This document shows positions 48,553-58,449 of a stretch of DNA of 64,000 nt, in pieces. Position 1 is the stretch's first letter. Each line of letters opens with the position of its first letter. The stretch spans positions 124,001 through 188,000 of the forward strand of contig NZ_OCNE01000004.1 in NCBI RefSeq assembly GCF_900230195.1, written 5' to 3'. The translations under genes were made by a program, and so were the position numbers. A model generated the notes under the pieces. That model had not been told where the DNA came from and searched no databases. It was given only the letters and a program-made list of their open reading frames with translations. This stretch comes from Streptomyces zhaozhouensis. Its GTDB lineage: Bacteria; Actinomycetota; Actinomycetes; Streptomycetales; Streptomycetaceae.

Positions 48553-50187
48553 GTGCGACGTATCCGGGCCAAAGGGGTCATAGGCATCGGTCTGGCCCTG
48601 GCGCTGGTCGCCGGCGCGATCGGCGGCTGGGCGCTGTTCCGTTCCTCGGACGACTCCGAGGAACCGATCGTGGTCGGTACGACCTCCACGCCCACCATGG
48701 TGGACCCGGCCGGGGCCTACGACGCCTCGGCCTGGGCACTGATGAGCAATCTGTACCAGTCGCTGCTGACCTTCGAGCACGGCCGCGAGCAGCCCGTCCC
48801 GGACGCCGCCGAGAGCTGCGGCTTCACGGACAACGAGCTGACCGTGTACCGCTGCACCCTGCGGAGCGACCTCAAGTTCAGCAACGGCCGGCCCATCACC
48901 GCCGAGGACGTGCAGTTCTCCTACGAGCGCATCCAGGCGATGGCCGCCCGCGCCGAGGAGGACGCCGCGGACGACTCGATCCCCGAGGACGAGAAGTTCT
49001 CCTACGCCGGCCCCTCCGCGCTGCTGGCCAACCTGCTGGCGGTGCGCGTCGACGGCCGGGACGTCATCTTCGAGCTGGAGCACTCGGACGCCACCTTCCC
49101 GTTCGTGGTCGCCGGCAGCGTCGGCGCGATCGTGGACCGGGAGAAGTACGCGAAGCTGGAGCTGCGCGACAACTGGCTCGTGGACGGCTCCGGTCCCTTC
49201 ATGCTGGAGGAGTACCACGAGGGCGAGTCCGTCGAGCTGGTGCCCAACCCCGAGTACCGGGGCGCCCACGAGCCGGCCGAGCAGCCGGTGACCGTGCGGT
49301 ACTTCTACGGGAACGACGAGGAGTCCCCCGAGGACCAGCTGGTCGCCGCCTGGGAGGCCGGCGAACTCGACGTCAACGACGGCAAGATGCCGCCCGGGGT
49401 GATGGCCAACGTCAACCGCAGCGACCCCGAGCACCCCGTCACGGAGAACACGGCCGGCTCCATCCGCGTGCTGGCGTTCAACACCGACGAGGGGATGCCG
49501 GTCGACTCGCAGGTGGCCCGGCAGACCGCCGCCGCGCTGCTGGACCGGGAGTCGCTGAGCAGCCGGGTCCAGCAGGGCACCGTCGAGCCGCTCTACTCGT
49601 TGATCCCCGTCGGCTACACCGGCCACGGCACCCCCTACTTCGACCAGTACCGCGAGACGGACACCGAGGTGCTGCGGCAGCGGATGCTGGACGCGGGGCT
49701 CTCGCTGCCCGTGGAGTTCGAGATCGCCTACTCGCGCGGCGCCGCCAACCACGAGGAGGCGGCGGCCATCGAGCGGCAGCTGGAGGAGGGCGACCTCTTC
49801 GAGGTGGAGGTCGCCCACTACGAGTGGGACGAGTTCATCCCCGGCGTCTACTCCGCGCGCGACTACGACGCGTACCTGATCGGCTGGCGCCCCGACTTCC
49901 CCGACCCCTCGACGTTCACCGACGGCATCCTCGGCCCCGGCGACGGCATGGCCACCGGCTACTCGGACGAGCGGATCGACGGGCTGATCGCCGAGGCCCA
50001 GGCCGAGCAGGACCGCGCGCAGACCGCCGACACCTTCCTGGCCATCCACGAACTGGCCGCCGAGAGCGCCGCGATCATCCCGATCTGGCAGGAGAAGCGG
50101 TTCACCATCAGCCAGGACGACATCACGGGCGTCCAGCACCTGATCGGAAGCGGCATCTGGCGGCTCTGGGAGCTTCGTCGAATCTGA
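48553..50187 (+). CDS. Family 5 solute-binding protein (peptide/nickel type)
   Basis: A 544-residue exported binding protein. An N-terminal helix (GVIGIGLALALVAGAIGGWALF) leads into a type-2 periplasmic-binding fold with the family signature region RSDLKFSNGRPITAEDVQFSYERI, DNWLVDGSGPFMLEEYHEGESVELVPNPEY and ALLDRESLSSRVQQG. There is no lipobox Cys at the cleavage region, so it is probably membrane-anchored by the uncleaved helix, unlike typical Gram-positive DppA lipoproteins. No permease or ATPase genes flank it. The GTG start has AAAGGG 8 nt upstream. Ligand unknown, likely an oligopeptide. Confidence 0.87.
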   Translation: MRRIRAKGVIGIGLALALVAGAIGGWALFRSSDDSEEPIVVGTTSTPTMVDPAGAYDASAWALMSNLYQSLLTFEHGREQPVPDAAESCGFTDNELTVYRCTLRSDLKFSNGRPITAEDVQFSYERIQAMAARAEEDAADDSIPEDEKFSYAGPSALLANLLAVRVDGRDVIFELEHSDATFPFVVAGSVGAIVDREKYAKLELRDNWLVDGSGPFMLEEYHEGESVELVPNPEYRGAHEPAEQPVTVRYFYGNDEESPEDQLVAAWEAGELDVNDGKMPPGVMANVNRSDPEHPVTENTAGSIRVLAFNTDEGMPVDSQVARQTAAALLDRESLSSRVQQGTVEPLYSLIPVGYTGHGTPYFDQYRETDTEVLRQRMLDAGLSLPVEFEIAYSRGAANHEEAAAIERQLEEGDLFEVEVAHYEWDEFIPGVYSARDYDAYLIGWRPDFPDPSTFTDGILGPGDGMATGYSDERIDGLIAEAQAEQDRAQTADTFLAIHELAAESAAIIPIWQEKRFTISQDDITGVQHLIGSGIWRLWELRRI

Positions 50188-50208
50188 TCCGTGGGGCAGG
50201 ATGCGCCC

Positions 50209-51084
50209 ATGGCACGACTCAAGCACACCGTCATCCTGAACCCTTCTCTCAGCCGTGACGAACTGTCGCGTGCCGTCGCGGTGCCGTTCGACGTCTGGCA
50301 GGGGCTGCGCGCCGAGGACCACCGGCTGGTCGCCGAGGACGGCAGGACCGTCCAGGGCGTCGCCCTCTTCGACGGGGAACACGCCACCCCCGGCGCCCGT
50401 TACGGCCGGGACGAGGAGACGGCCGCGCCCCTGGCCAAGGACGCCATCGCCCCCCGCGTCACCCTCGTCGAGTGGGACCGGGCCGCCGGGGTCGCGCTGC
50501 GCGTGGACGGCCAGCGGCTCGGCCCGGGGCCGACCCCGCGGCTCGCCGCCGACCTGCGGCTGCGCGGCGTCGAACGGCCGGAGCGCGCCACTCTGCGGGT
50601 GGACGGCTCGGTCTCCCGTCCGGGGCGCCAACGGCGGCGCTGGCTGCGTTGGTTCACGCTCCAGGCCGAGCTGGACGTCGGCCGCTGGTACGCCTCGGCC
50701 GTCGGCACGGCCGGCCGCCCGCCGCTGCTCGTCCAGGTGCGGCACTCGCTGGTGCGCGGCGAGGCCAGGGTCACGCCCCGCCCGGCCGCCGACGGCGCCT
50801 GGGAGGTGGAGGTGCTGATCAACGCGCGCGGGCGCGGCGTGCTGCGGCCCGTGGTCGCGGTGCCGCTGCTGGTCGCCAAGCGGATACTGCGTCGCTCGCT
50901 CGCCGACGCGCTGCCCCGCGCCGCCGAGGTCTGGCGGGAGCGGCTCCTGCCCGACCTGGTCCGCGACCCCGCCGACGCCCGCGCCCGCCTGCTGGACGAG
51001 CTGTGCACCCCCTACGAGGAGCGCGAGGGCGCCGCGGGCCCCGAGGCCGGGGACCCGGCCGTCGAACGGCGGGAGACGGACTGA
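50209..51084 (+). CDS. Hypothetical protein
   Basis: A 291-residue soluble protein, unrecognised. It begins MARLKHTVILNPSLSRDELSRAVAVPFDVWQGL and has a central Arg-rich region (SRPGRQRRRWLRWFTLQAEL), a strand pattern LLVQVRHSLVRGEARVTPRP, WEVEVLINARGRGVLRPVVAVPLLVAKRIL and a C-terminal acidic tail. No signal peptide; one possibly amphipathic helix. The ATG has GCAGGA about 8 nt upstream. It follows the binding-protein gene by 21 bp and is probably in its transcript. Confidence 0.75.
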   Translation: MARLKHTVILNPSLSRDELSRAVAVPFDVWQGLRAEDHRLVAEDGRTVQGVALFDGEHATPGARYGRDEETAAPLAKDAIAPRVTLVEWDRAAGVALRVDGQRLGPGPTPRLAADLRLRGVERPERATLRVDGSVSRPGRQRRRWLRWFTLQAELDVGRWYASAVGTAGRPPLLVQVRHSLVRGEARVTPRPAADGAWEVEVLINARGRGVLRPVVAVPLLVAKRILRRSLADALPRAAEVWRERLLPDLVRDPADARARLLDELCTPYEEREGAAGPEAGDPAVERRETD

Positions 51085-51163
51085 GCCGGCGCGCCGCGGT
51101 GCTGACGGCGGCCGTCAACGGAACGTCAACCCCCCTTTTAGTCGATCCCGTTGCCACGTCGAC

Positions 51164-51169
51164 TATGTT
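51164..51169 (+). promoter_or_regulatory. Candidate -10 box upstream of the Ser/Thr kinase gene
   Basis: TATGTT fits TANNNT and lies just inside an inverted repeat (agtcga and tcgact, 51140-51145 and 51159-51164). The transcript would have a short leader before ATG 51206. Confidence 0.35.
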
Positions 51170-51205
51170 GACCTCCCAACGACGATGTGGCCTTCGGGGG
51201 CGGGA

Positions 51206-53179
51206 ATGGTGCGGCGGGGCACGTTGCTCAACGGTCGGTACCGGGTGACCGGTCGGATCGGTGGCGGCGCGATGGGTGATGTGTGGCGGGCCGAGGACGA
51301 GACGCTGACCCGGGAGGTCGCGATCAAGGTCCTCAGCGCCAAGCTGTCGGACGACGCCTCGTTCCTGGACCGCTTCCGCCGCGAGGCGCGCCTTCTCGCG
51401 GCGCTCAAACACCCCAACGTCGTCGGCGTCCACGACTACGGCGAGGAGGAGACCGAGCCGGAGGACGAGGGCGAGGAGCCGGCGTCCGTGGCGTTCATCG
51501 TCATGGAGCTGGTCGACGGGCGCCCGCTGGACGCGGTGCTCGCCGAGGCCGGGACCCTCCCTCCGGAACGGGTCCTGGCCGTCGCCGCCGAGGCGCTGGA
51601 CGGGCTGCACGCCGCGCATCTGCGGGACATCGTGCACCGGGACGTCAAGCCCTCCAACCTGATGCTGGGGGAGGGCGACCGGGTGACGGTGACCGACTTC
51701 GGCATCGCGCGCCCCGCCGCCGGCACCAAGATCACCGACGGGCGCTCCGTCCTCGGCACCGCCCTCTACATGGCGCCCGAGCAGGCCGAGGGGCGCGGCG
51801 CCGTGCCCGCATCCGACCTCTACGCGATGGGCGTGGTCTGCTACCAACTGCTCACCGGGACGACGCCGTTCACCGGTGAGGCGCCGGTGGAGATCCTGTT
51901 CAAGCACGTGCGGGAGCCGGTGCCCGAGCTGCCGGAGGCGATACCCGAGCCGGTGCGCCGCTTCGTCATGCGGGCCCTGGCGAAGGCTCCGGAGGACCGT
52001 TACGCCGACGCCTCGGCCATGGCGGCGACGGCCCGCCGGCTGGCCGGGGGCGGGGCGTGGCACGAGGACGGGGCGGAGGGGGCGGAGGCCGCCGGGCGGG
52101 AAGAGGCGGAGAAGGAGAAGCCGGAGAAGGAAGAGGAGCGGGAGGAGCGGCGGGAGGACGGGAAGTCGCCGGCGAGGGGAGGCGTCCTCGTCGACGCCGA
52201 CCGCGGGGACGCCGACGCCGACGCCGGGGACGCCGCGAAGGAGCCCCTGCACGATCCGGCGAAGGAGCCCGCGAAGGACCCGGCGGAGGACACCGAGGCG
52301 CACGAGGCGGGGAAGCGCGCCCCGGTGTGGCGCCGCCCCCGGCCCATGGTGCTGGTCCTGGCGCTGTTGCTGCTGCTCACCGGCACGGTGACGCTGGTCT
52401 ATGTGGAGAAGCTGCCCTGGCGCACCGAGGCGGGCGGTGCCGAGAACCCGGCCCCGGGCGGGACGGACGACGACGCGGCGAACGGCTCGGCCGGCGCCGA
52501 CGGTGCCGCCGACCCGGAGGGCGAGGCGGACGAGAAGGCGGACGGCGGGGACGCGGACGACGGCTCGGAGGAACCGGAGCACGCGGACGGCGAGGAGCAC
52601 GCGGAGGACCAGGCCGGGGGCGAGGACGGCGGCGCCCGGGGCGGCGGCGACGGCGGGGCCGGCGGCTCCGAGGGCGCGTCCGAGGGCGGCTCCCCGGGCG
52701 GCGGGTCGGGCGACGGGGGCTCGGGCTCCGACGGAGCGGGCGGCCCGTCCGGCGGCGGCGACCCGGACCCCGGCGGCCCGGCCGCCGGCTGCGGCGGGGA
52801 GAACTGGGGCCAGATCGTCAACGTGGCCGACGGCCTGCCGCTCGGCCTGGCCGAGGACGAGCCCCGGGCCGGCGGCGCCGTGATCTCCGGCGGCAACACC
52901 AGCCACGGCTGGGTGCGGACCACCGCCTACCACGACAGCGCCCTCCACGTCTGCGAGCAGGACGGCGAGACGCTGGCGGCCGCCAACGGCGGCGACACGG
53001 GGGCGTTCCTCGGCTCCTCCTTCGGCGGGGGGCTCTTCCCCTCGGCCCAGTCGGTCGGCGGCGCCCACACCATCGGCACCTTCGGCGGCAAGTGCCTCAC
53101 CAGCCAGGGCGCCGGCCAGCAACCGACGATGGCCACCTGCGTGGACGGCGACGACCGCCAGCGCTGGCGGCTGCCCTGA
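51206..53179 (+). CDS. Transmembrane Ser/Thr protein kinase with extracellular ricin-like end
   Basis: A 657-residue Hanks-type kinase. The N-terminal catalytic domain (~10-270) has the Gly-loop GRIGGGAMGDVWRA, VAIK (Lys41), catalytic loop IVHRDVKPSN, VTDFGIA and MAPEQ. A long acidic Glu/Lys juxtamembrane tail follows, then one helix (PMVLVLALLLLLTGTVTLVYV), then an extracellular Gly/Asp/Ser-rich stalk of ~130 residues and a terminal ~130-residue domain with paired cysteines (CGGENWGQIV; CEQDGET; KCLTSQGAG; CVDGDDRQRWRLP). The closing CxxGxxxQxW resembles a ricin-type lectin subdomain, suggesting glycan sensing (inference). ATG 51206 follows GGGGGCGGGA; an ATG at 51185 is also possible. Confidence 0.9.
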   Translation: MVRRGTLLNGRYRVTGRIGGGAMGDVWRAEDETLTREVAIKVLSAKLSDDASFLDRFRREARLLAALKHPNVVGVHDYGEEETEPEDEGEEPASVAFIVMELVDGRPLDAVLAEAGTLPPERVLAVAAEALDGLHAAHLRDIVHRDVKPSNLMLGEGDRVTVTDFGIARPAAGTKITDGRSVLGTALYMAPEQAEGRGAVPASDLYAMGVVCYQLLTGTTPFTGEAPVEILFKHVREPVPELPEAIPEPVRRFVMRALAKAPEDRYADASAMAATARRLAGGGAWHEDGAEGAEAAGREEAEKEKPEKEEEREERREDGKSPARGGVLVDADRGDADADAGDAAKEPLHDPAKEPAKDPAEDTEAHEAGKRAPVWRRPRPMVLVLALLLLLTGTVTLVYVEKLPWRTEAGGAENPAPGGTDDDAANGSAGADGAADPEGEADEKADGGDADDGSEEPEHADGEEHAEDQAGGEDGGARGGGDGGAGGSEGASEGGSPGGGSGDGGSGSDGAGGPSGGGDPDPGGPAAGCGGENWGQIVNVADGLPLGLAEDEPRAGGAVISGGNTSHGWVRTTAYHDSALHVCEQDGETLAAANGGDTGAFLGSSFGGGLFPSAQSVGGAHTIGTFGGKCLTSQGAGQQPTMATCVDGDDRQRWRLP

Positions 53180-53188
53180 CCGGAGGTC

Positions 53189-54583
53189 TCAGAGCACCTT
53201 GCCCGGGTTGAGGATGCCCGTCGGGTCGAAGACCTGCCGGATCGACCGCTGGAGTTCGAGACCCACCGGGCCCAACTCCCTGGCCAGCCACTCCTTCTTC
53301 AGCACCCCGACCCCGTGCTCGCCGGTGATCGTGCCGCCCAGCTCCAGCCCCAGCGCCATGATGTCGTCGAACGAGGCCCGCGCCCGCGCCGCCTGGTCGG
53401 GGTCCGAGGCGTCGAAGCAGACCGTCGGGTGGGCGTTGCCGTCCCCGGCGTGGGCGACGACGCCGATGGTCAGGTCGACGCGTGCGGCGATGGCGGCGAT
53501 CCCGTCGATCAGCTCCGCCATGCGGTCGCGCGGCACGCAGACGTCGTCGATCATCGTGGTGCCGGCGACCGCCTCCAGCGCGGGCAGGGTGGCGCGGCGG
53601 GCGGCGAGCAGCATCTCCGACTCGGCCTGGTCGTCGGCCGGCACCACCTCGGTCGCCCCCGACGCCCGGCACAGCTCGGCGACCGCCGCCAGCTCCGCCG
53701 CCGCCTCCGGGGTGTCGAACGCGGCCAGCAGCAGCGCCCGCGTCGACTCCGGCAGGCCCATCCTGGTCAGCCGGTTGACGGCGCGCACGCTGGTGCCGTC
53801 CATCAGCTCCAGCAGCGACGGCGTGTGCCCGGCGCCCATGATCGCGGCCACCGCGTCCCCGGCCGCCGCCGCCGAGCCGAACTCCGCGGCCAGCACCAAC
53901 TGCCGCGGCGGCGCGGGCCGCAGCGCCAGCACCGCGCCGACCACCACGCCCAGGGTGCCCTCGGCGCCGACGAAGAGCCGGGTCAGGTCGTAGCCGGCGA
54001 CCCCCTTCGCGGTGCGCCGCCCGGTGCGCAGCAGCCGCCCGTCGGCCAGCACCACGTCCAGGCCCAGCACGTACTCGGCGGTCACGCCGTACTTGACGCA
54101 GCACAGCCCGCCGGAGCCGGTGCCGATGTTGCCGCCGATCGTGCACTGCTCCCAACTGGACGGGTCCGGCGGATAGGTGAGCCCGTGCTCGGCGGCGGCC
54201 TTGGAGAGGTCGGCGTTGACGACGCCCGGCTCCACGACGGCGATCCGGTTCACCGGGTCGATCTCCAGGACCCGGTCCATCCGCAGCAGCGAGAGCACCA
54301 CGCAGCCGTCGACCGCGTTCGCCGCGCCGGAGAGCCCGGTGCGCGCGCCCTGCGGCACCACGGGGACGCCCAGCGCGTGGCAGATCCGCAGCGTCTCCTG
54401 GACCTGTTCGACGGAACGGGGCAGCACCACGGCCGCCGCCCGGCCCGCCGGGCAGAAGCTGGCCATGTCGTGCGCGTAGGAGGCGGTCACATCGGGATCG
54501 GTGAGCACGGTGTCGGCAGGCAGGGCCGCCAGCAACCGTGCGACGACGGTGGTCTCGACCGGGGTCTCTTCTGCGGTGCTCAT
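53189..54583 (-). CDS. FAD-linked oxidase (glycolate/lactate oxidase GlcD-like)
   Basis: A 464-residue flavoprotein. The FAD_binding_4 (PCMH) domain has RSVEQVQETLRICHALGVPVVPQGARTGLSGAANA, YPPDPSSWEQCTIGGNIGTGSGGLCCVKYG, and LFVGAEGTLGVV; the FAD-oxidase C domain ends with HAGDGNAHPTVCFD, GTITGEHGVGVLKKEWL and IRQVFDPTGILNPGKVL. These match D-lactate/glycolate dehydrogenase-type enzymes, which pass electrons to quinone or an Fe-S partner. No partner genes are adjacent. ATG 54583 is used; no clear ribosome binding site, so the transcript may be leaderless. Divergent from the methyltransferase gene. Confidence 0.92.
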   Translation of the reverse strand: MSTAEETPVETTVVARLLAALPADTVLTDPDVTASYAHDMASFCPAGRAAAVVLPRSVEQVQETLRICHALGVPVVPQGARTGLSGAANAVDGCVVLSLLRMDRVLEIDPVNRIAVVEPGVVNADLSKAAAEHGLTYPPDPSSWEQCTIGGNIGTGSGGLCCVKYGVTAEYVLGLDVVLADGRLLRTGRRTAKGVAGYDLTRLFVGAEGTLGVVVGAVLALRPAPPRQLVLAAEFGSAAAAGDAVAAIMGAGHTPSLLELMDGTSVRAVNRLTRMGLPESTRALLLAAFDTPEAAAELAAVAELCRASGATEVVPADDQAESEMLLAARRATLPALEAVAGTTMIDDVCVPRDRMAELIDGIAAIAARVDLTIGVVAHAGDGNAHPTVCFDASDPDQAARARASFDDIMALGLELGGTITGEHGVGVLKKEWLARELGPVGLELQRSIRQVFDPTGILNPGKVL

Positions 54584-54653
54584 AACCGCAGCTTGGCATC
54601 CGGCGGCGGGAATTCCCATGCCGGGTGAGCGAAACCCGTGCCAGGCTCCCGCC

Positions 54654-55442
54654 ATGAGCGACGCCCTGACCCCCCACGCACGCCATCTGATCACCCACGC
54701 CGAGCACCCCGTGGCCGCCCCGCTGGCCGAGGCGTCGGTGGACGCGGTACTCGCCCACGCGCTGGGCCGGGGGCGCGCCGCGCCCCGGCTGCTCGACCTC
54801 GGCTGCGGCCAGGCCGCCTGGCCGCTGCGCGCCCTGGCGGGCCGCCCCGACGCCACGGCCGTGGGCGTCGACCTGAACGCCGGGGCGCTGGAGTGGGCGC
54901 GGACGGAGGCGGACCGGCGCGGGGTCGGGGAGCGGCTGGAGCTGGTGGCGGCCGACGCCGGGGCGTACGGGGGCGAGGAGGCGGGCTTCGACGCGGTGCT
55001 CTGCGTGGGCTCCACCCACGCGTTCGGCGGGCTGGAGGAGACCCTGGCCGCGGCCGGCCGCCAGGTGGCGCCCGGCGGAACGCTGGTGGCGGGGGAGGGC
55101 TTCTGGGAACGGGAGCCGACACCCGCCGCGCTCGGCGGTCTGGGCGCGGTGCCCTCGGACTTCGCCGACCTGGCCGGCACGGTGGACCGCTGCCTGGCCG
55201 CCGGGTGGACCCCGGTCCACGGGCATGTCTCCTCGGCGGAGGAGTGGGACGCCTACGAGTGGGCGTGGACCGGCTCGTTGGCGTCCTGGGCGCTGGACCA
55301 CCCGGACCACCCCGCCGCCGCCGAGGCGGCGGCGGAAGCGGCCGAGCACCGCACCCGGTGGCTCGGGGGCTACCGGGGGGTGCTCGGCTTCGTCACGCTG
55401 GTGCTGCGGGCCTGGGGCCCCCAGCTCAGAACCGGCGGGTGA
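54654..55442 (+). CDS. SAM-dependent methyltransferase
   Basis: A 262-residue class I methyltransferase. Motif I is LLDLGCGQAAWPLRAL, followed by AVGVDLNAGALEWAR (motif post I) and VLCVGSTHAFG and VAPGGTLVAGEGFWERE (motifs II-III region). The substrate is unknown; the Trp/Glu-rich segment WEREPT, EEWDAYEWAWTG and the C-terminal region are family-variable. Its last 17 bp overlap the convergent sdhB stop region. The ATG is chosen at the first Met of the conserved start; no strong ribosome site. Confidence 0.88.
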   Translation: MSDALTPHARHLITHAEHPVAAPLAEASVDAVLAHALGRGRAAPRLLDLGCGQAAWPLRALAGRPDATAVGVDLNAGALEWARTEADRRGVGERLELVAADAGAYGGEEAGFDAVLCVGSTHAFGGLEETLAAAGRQVAPGGTLVAGEGFWEREPTPAALGGLGAVPSDFADLAGTVDRCLAAGWTPVHGHVSSAEEWDAYEWAWTGSLASWALDHPDHPAAAEAAAEAAEHRTRWLGGYRGVLGFVTLVLRAWGPQLRTGG

Positions 55443-56199
55443 TCAGGGCCTTCTTGACCTCCTGGATGGCCTTGGTCACCTCGATGCCACGGGGGCAGGC
55501 GTCGGTGCAGTTGAACGTGGTGCGGCAACGCCACACGCCGTCCTTGTCGTTGAGCACCTCAAGGCGCTGCTCGCCGCCCTCGTCGCGCGAGTCGAAGATG
55601 AAGCGGTGCGCGTTGACGATCGCCGCCGGGCCGAAGTACTGGCCGTCGTTCCAGAACACCGGGCACGAGGAGGTGCACGCGGCGCACAGGATGCACTTGG
55701 TGGTGTCGTCGAAGCGCTCCCGGTCCTCGGCGGACTGGAGACGCTCGCGCGTCGGCTCGTTCCCCGAGGTGATCAGGAACGGCATGACGTCCCGGTACGC
55801 CTGGAAGAACGGCTCCATGTCGACCACCAGGTCCTTGAGGACCGTCATGCCCTTGATGGGCTCGACCAGGATCGGCTTGGTGGCGACCGAGCCCTTGATG
55901 GTGGTGATGTCCTTGATCAGCGTCTTGCAGGCCAGCCGGTTCTTGCCGTTGATCCGCATCGCGTCCGAGCCGCAGATCCCGTGGGCGCAGGAGCGGCGGA
56001 ACGTCAGCGTGCCGTCCTCGTGCCACTTGATCTGGTGCAGCGCGTCGAGCACCCGCTCCTTGGGGTCGATCGCGATCTCGAAGTCCTGCCAGTGCACCTC
56101 CTCGGAGACCTCCGGGTTGAACCGGCGGATCCGGAAGGTCACGGTGACCAGGTGGTCGGCGCCCGCCTCGGCGGGCTTCTCCAGAGTCGGGGTAGCCAT
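55426..56199 (-). CDS. sdhB: Succinate dehydrogenase iron-sulfur subunit
   Basis: The 257-residue SdhB carrying the 2Fe-2S (CAHGICGSDAMRINGKNRLACKT), 4Fe-4S and 3Fe-4S (CILCAACTSSCPV; CTDACPRG) clusters that relay electrons from SdhA to quinone. All Cys ligand motifs are intact. Its start overlaps the sdhA stop by 1 bp, the last gene of the sdhCDAB order as transcribed. The end overlaps the convergent methyltransferase gene by 17 bp. Confidence 0.97.
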   Translation of the reverse strand: MATPTLEKPAEAGADHLVTVTFRIRRFNPEVSEEVHWQDFEIAIDPKERVLDALHQIKWHEDGTLTFRRSCAHGICGSDAMRINGKNRLACKTLIKDITTIKGSVATKPILVEPIKGMTVLKDLVVDMEPFFQAYRDVMPFLITSGNEPTRERLQSAEDRERFDDTTKCILCAACTSSCPVFWNDGQYFGPAAIVNAHRFIFDSRDEGGEQRLEVLNDKDGVWRCRTTFNCTDACPRGIEVTKAIQEVKKALITRRF

Positions 56200-57953
56200 C
56201 AGTACTTACGCTCCATCGGCTGGTAGCGGGTGACGACGACCGGCTTGTAGTCCAGCCGGATCGACTCGTTGCCCTCGGCGTCCACCTCGCGGTAGGCCAT
56301 GGTGTGCCGCATGAAGTTGACGTCGTCGCGGTTGGGGTAGTCCTCGCGGTAGTGGCCGCCCCTGGACTCCTTGCGGGCCAGCGCGGAGACCACCAGGACC
56401 TCGGCCAGCTCCAGCAGGTTGCCCAGCTCCAGGGCCTCCAGCAGGTCGGTGTTGAACCGCCGGCCCTTGTCCTGCACCGAGACGTCGCGGTAACGGCGGC
56501 GCAGCTCGGTGATCTCCTCAAGGGCCTCCTTGAGGGTCTGCTCGGTACGGAAGACCATGGCGTTCTTGTCCATGGTCTCCTGGAGCGCCGCGCGGATCTC
56601 GGTGACCCGCTCGCCGCCGGTGGCGTCGCGCATCCGCTCCACCTCGTCGGCGACGAACTTGGCCGGCTCGTCCGGCAGTTCCACGAAGTCGGCGGTGGCC
56701 GCGTACTCGGCGGCGGCGATGCCGGCGCGGCGGCCGAAGACGTTGATGTCCAGCAGCGAGTTGGTGCCCAGGCGGTTGGCGCCGTGCACCGAGACGCAGG
56801 CGACCTCGCCGGCCGCGTAGAGCCCCGGCACCACGTCGGTGTTGTTGGCCAGCACCTCGCCGAGCACGTTGGTCGGCATCCCGCCCATCGCGTAGTGCGC
56901 GGTCGGCTGGATCGGGATCGGGTCGGTGTACGGCTCGATGCCCAGGTAGGTGCGGGCGAACTCGGTGATGTCGGGCAGCTTGGCGTCCAGCTGCTCCGGC
57001 GGCAGGTGGGTGAGGTCCAGATAGACGTGGTCCCCGTCGGGGCCGCAGCCGCGCCCCTCGCGGATCTCGGTGTAGATCGAGCGGGAGACCACGTCGCGGG
57101 AGGCGAGGTCCTTCATGACGGGCGCGTACTTCTCCATGAAGCGCTCGCCGTCCTTGTTCCGCAGGATGCCGCCCTCGCCGCGCGCGCCCTCGGTGAGCAG
57201 GATGCCCATCTTCCAGATGCCGGTCGGGTGGAACTGGAAGAACTCCATGTCCTCCAGCGGCAGTCCGCGCCGCAGCGCGGCGGCCTGGCCGTCGCCGGTG
57301 AGGGTGTGGGCGTTGGAGGTCACCTTGTAGAACTTGCCGTTGCCGCCGGAGGCGAAGACGACGGCCTTCGCCTGGAACACGTGCAGCTCGCCGGTGGCCA
57401 GCTCGTAGGCGACGACACCGGCGGTGCGGCGCTCGCCGTCGACCTCGTTGAGCAACAGGTCCAGGACGTAGAACTCGTTGTAGAACTCCACGCCCTCCTT
57501 GACGCAGTTCTGGTACAGCGTCTGGAGGATCATGTGCCCGGTGCGGTCGGCCGCGTAGCAGGAGCGGCGGACCGGGGCCTCGCCGTGGTTGCGGCTGTGA
57601 CCGCCGAACCGGCGCTGGTCGATGCGGCCTTCGGGCGTGCGGTTGAACGGCAGGCCCATCTTCTCCAGGTCGAGCACGGAGTCGATGGCCTCCTTGGCCA
57701 GGATCTCCGCCGCGTCCTGGTCAACCAGGTAGTCGCCACCCTTGATCGTGTCGAAGGTGTGCCACTCCCAGTTGTCCTCCTCGACGTTGGCGAGCGCCGC
57801 GGCCATGCCGCCCTGCGCCGCGCCGGTGTGGGAACGGGTCGGGTAGAGCTTGGTGAGCACCGCGGTCCGGCTGCGCTTGGTGGCCTCGATGGCCGCGCGC
57901 ATCCCGGCGCCGCCGGCGCCGACGATCACGGTGTCGTACTTGTGGATCTGCAT
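56199..57953 (-). CDS. sdhA: Succinate dehydrogenase flavoprotein subunit
   Basis: The 584-residue SdhA with covalently bound FAD. Features: [16 protein letters not shown] (FAD Rossmann), the FAD-attachment His in [47 protein letters not shown] and the C-terminal Arg/His substrate region. Full length and motif complete. It follows sdhD by 28 bp. Runs in complex II, oxidising succinate to fumarate. Confidence 0.97.
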   Translation of the reverse strand: MQIHKYDTVIVGAGGAGMRAAIEATKRSRTAVLTKLYPTRSHTGAAQGGMAAALANVEEDNWEWHTFDTIKGGDYLVDQDAAEILAKEAIDSVLDLEKMGLPFNRTPEGRIDQRRFGGHSRNHGEAPVRRSCYAADRTGHMILQTLYQNCVKEGVEFYNEFYVLDLLLNEVDGERRTAGVVAYELATGELHVFQAKAVVFASGGNGKFYKVTSNAHTLTGDGQAAALRRGLPLEDMEFFQFHPTGIWKMGILLTEGARGEGGILRNKDGERFMEKYAPVMKDLASRDVVSRSIYTEIREGRGCGPDGDHVYLDLTHLPPEQLDAKLPDITEFARTYLGIEPYTDPIPIQPTAHYAMGGMPTNVLGEVLANNTDVVPGLYAAGEVACVSVHGANRLGTNSLLDINVFGRRAGIAAAEYAATADFVELPDEPAKFVADEVERMRDATGGERVTEIRAALQETMDKNAMVFRTEQTLKEALEEITELRRRYRDVSVQDKGRRFNTDLLEALELGNLLELAEVLVVSALARKESRGGHYREDYPNRDDVNFMRHTMAYREVDAEGNESIRLDYKPVVVTRYQPMERKY

Positions 57954-57981
57954 ATGCGAATGCCTCGTCAGCCCCGGTGCG

Positions 57982-58443
57982 TCAGCGGATGTTCGGGTCG
58001 AAGGTGAAGATCACCAGGGTGCCCAGCAGCACGGTGAAGACCGTGGCCGTGTACAGCAGCATCTTCAGCCAGAAGCGGGTGCCGTCCCGCTGCGCGTAGT
58101 CGTTGATGATCGTGCGCAGCCCGTTGGCGCCGTGGAGCATGGCGAGCCAGAGCATGATCAGATCCCAGGCCATCCAGAACGGGGAGGCCCAGCGTCCGGC
58201 CACGAAGGCGAAGCTGACCTTGCTCACGCCGCCGTCCAGCACCAGCTGGATCAGCAGGTGGCCGAGGACCAGCACCACCAGCACGATGCCGGACAGCCGC
58301 ATGAAGACCCAGCCGTACAGCTCGAAGTTGGTACGGGTGGACTTCGGTGTCCTGGCCGACCGGGCGCGCGGTGGCTCGACCAGCGGCGCCGGGTTGTCGG
58401 GGCCGATGCCCTCGGTGGCACTCACGGAACTCGTTGCGCTCAT
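57982..58443 (-). CDS. sdhD: Succinate dehydrogenase hydrophobic membrane anchor subunit
   Basis: A 153-residue anchor with three transmembrane helices ([62 protein letters not shown]) and the heme-ligand type His in [10 protein letters not shown]. It is longer than the E. coli SdhD because of a hydrophilic N-terminal ~45 residues. It starts 6 bp after sdhC and leads into sdhA. The ATG has GGAGC upstream. Confidence 0.9.
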   Translation of the reverse strand: MSATSSVSATEGIGPDNPAPLVEPPRARSARTPKSTRTNFELYGWVFMRLSGIVLVVLVLGHLLIQLVLDGGVSKVSFAFVAGRWASPFWMAWDLIMLWLAMLHGANGLRTIINDYAQRDGTRFWLKMLLYTATVFTVLLGTLVIFTFDPNIR

Positions 58444-58449
58444 GGTGAT

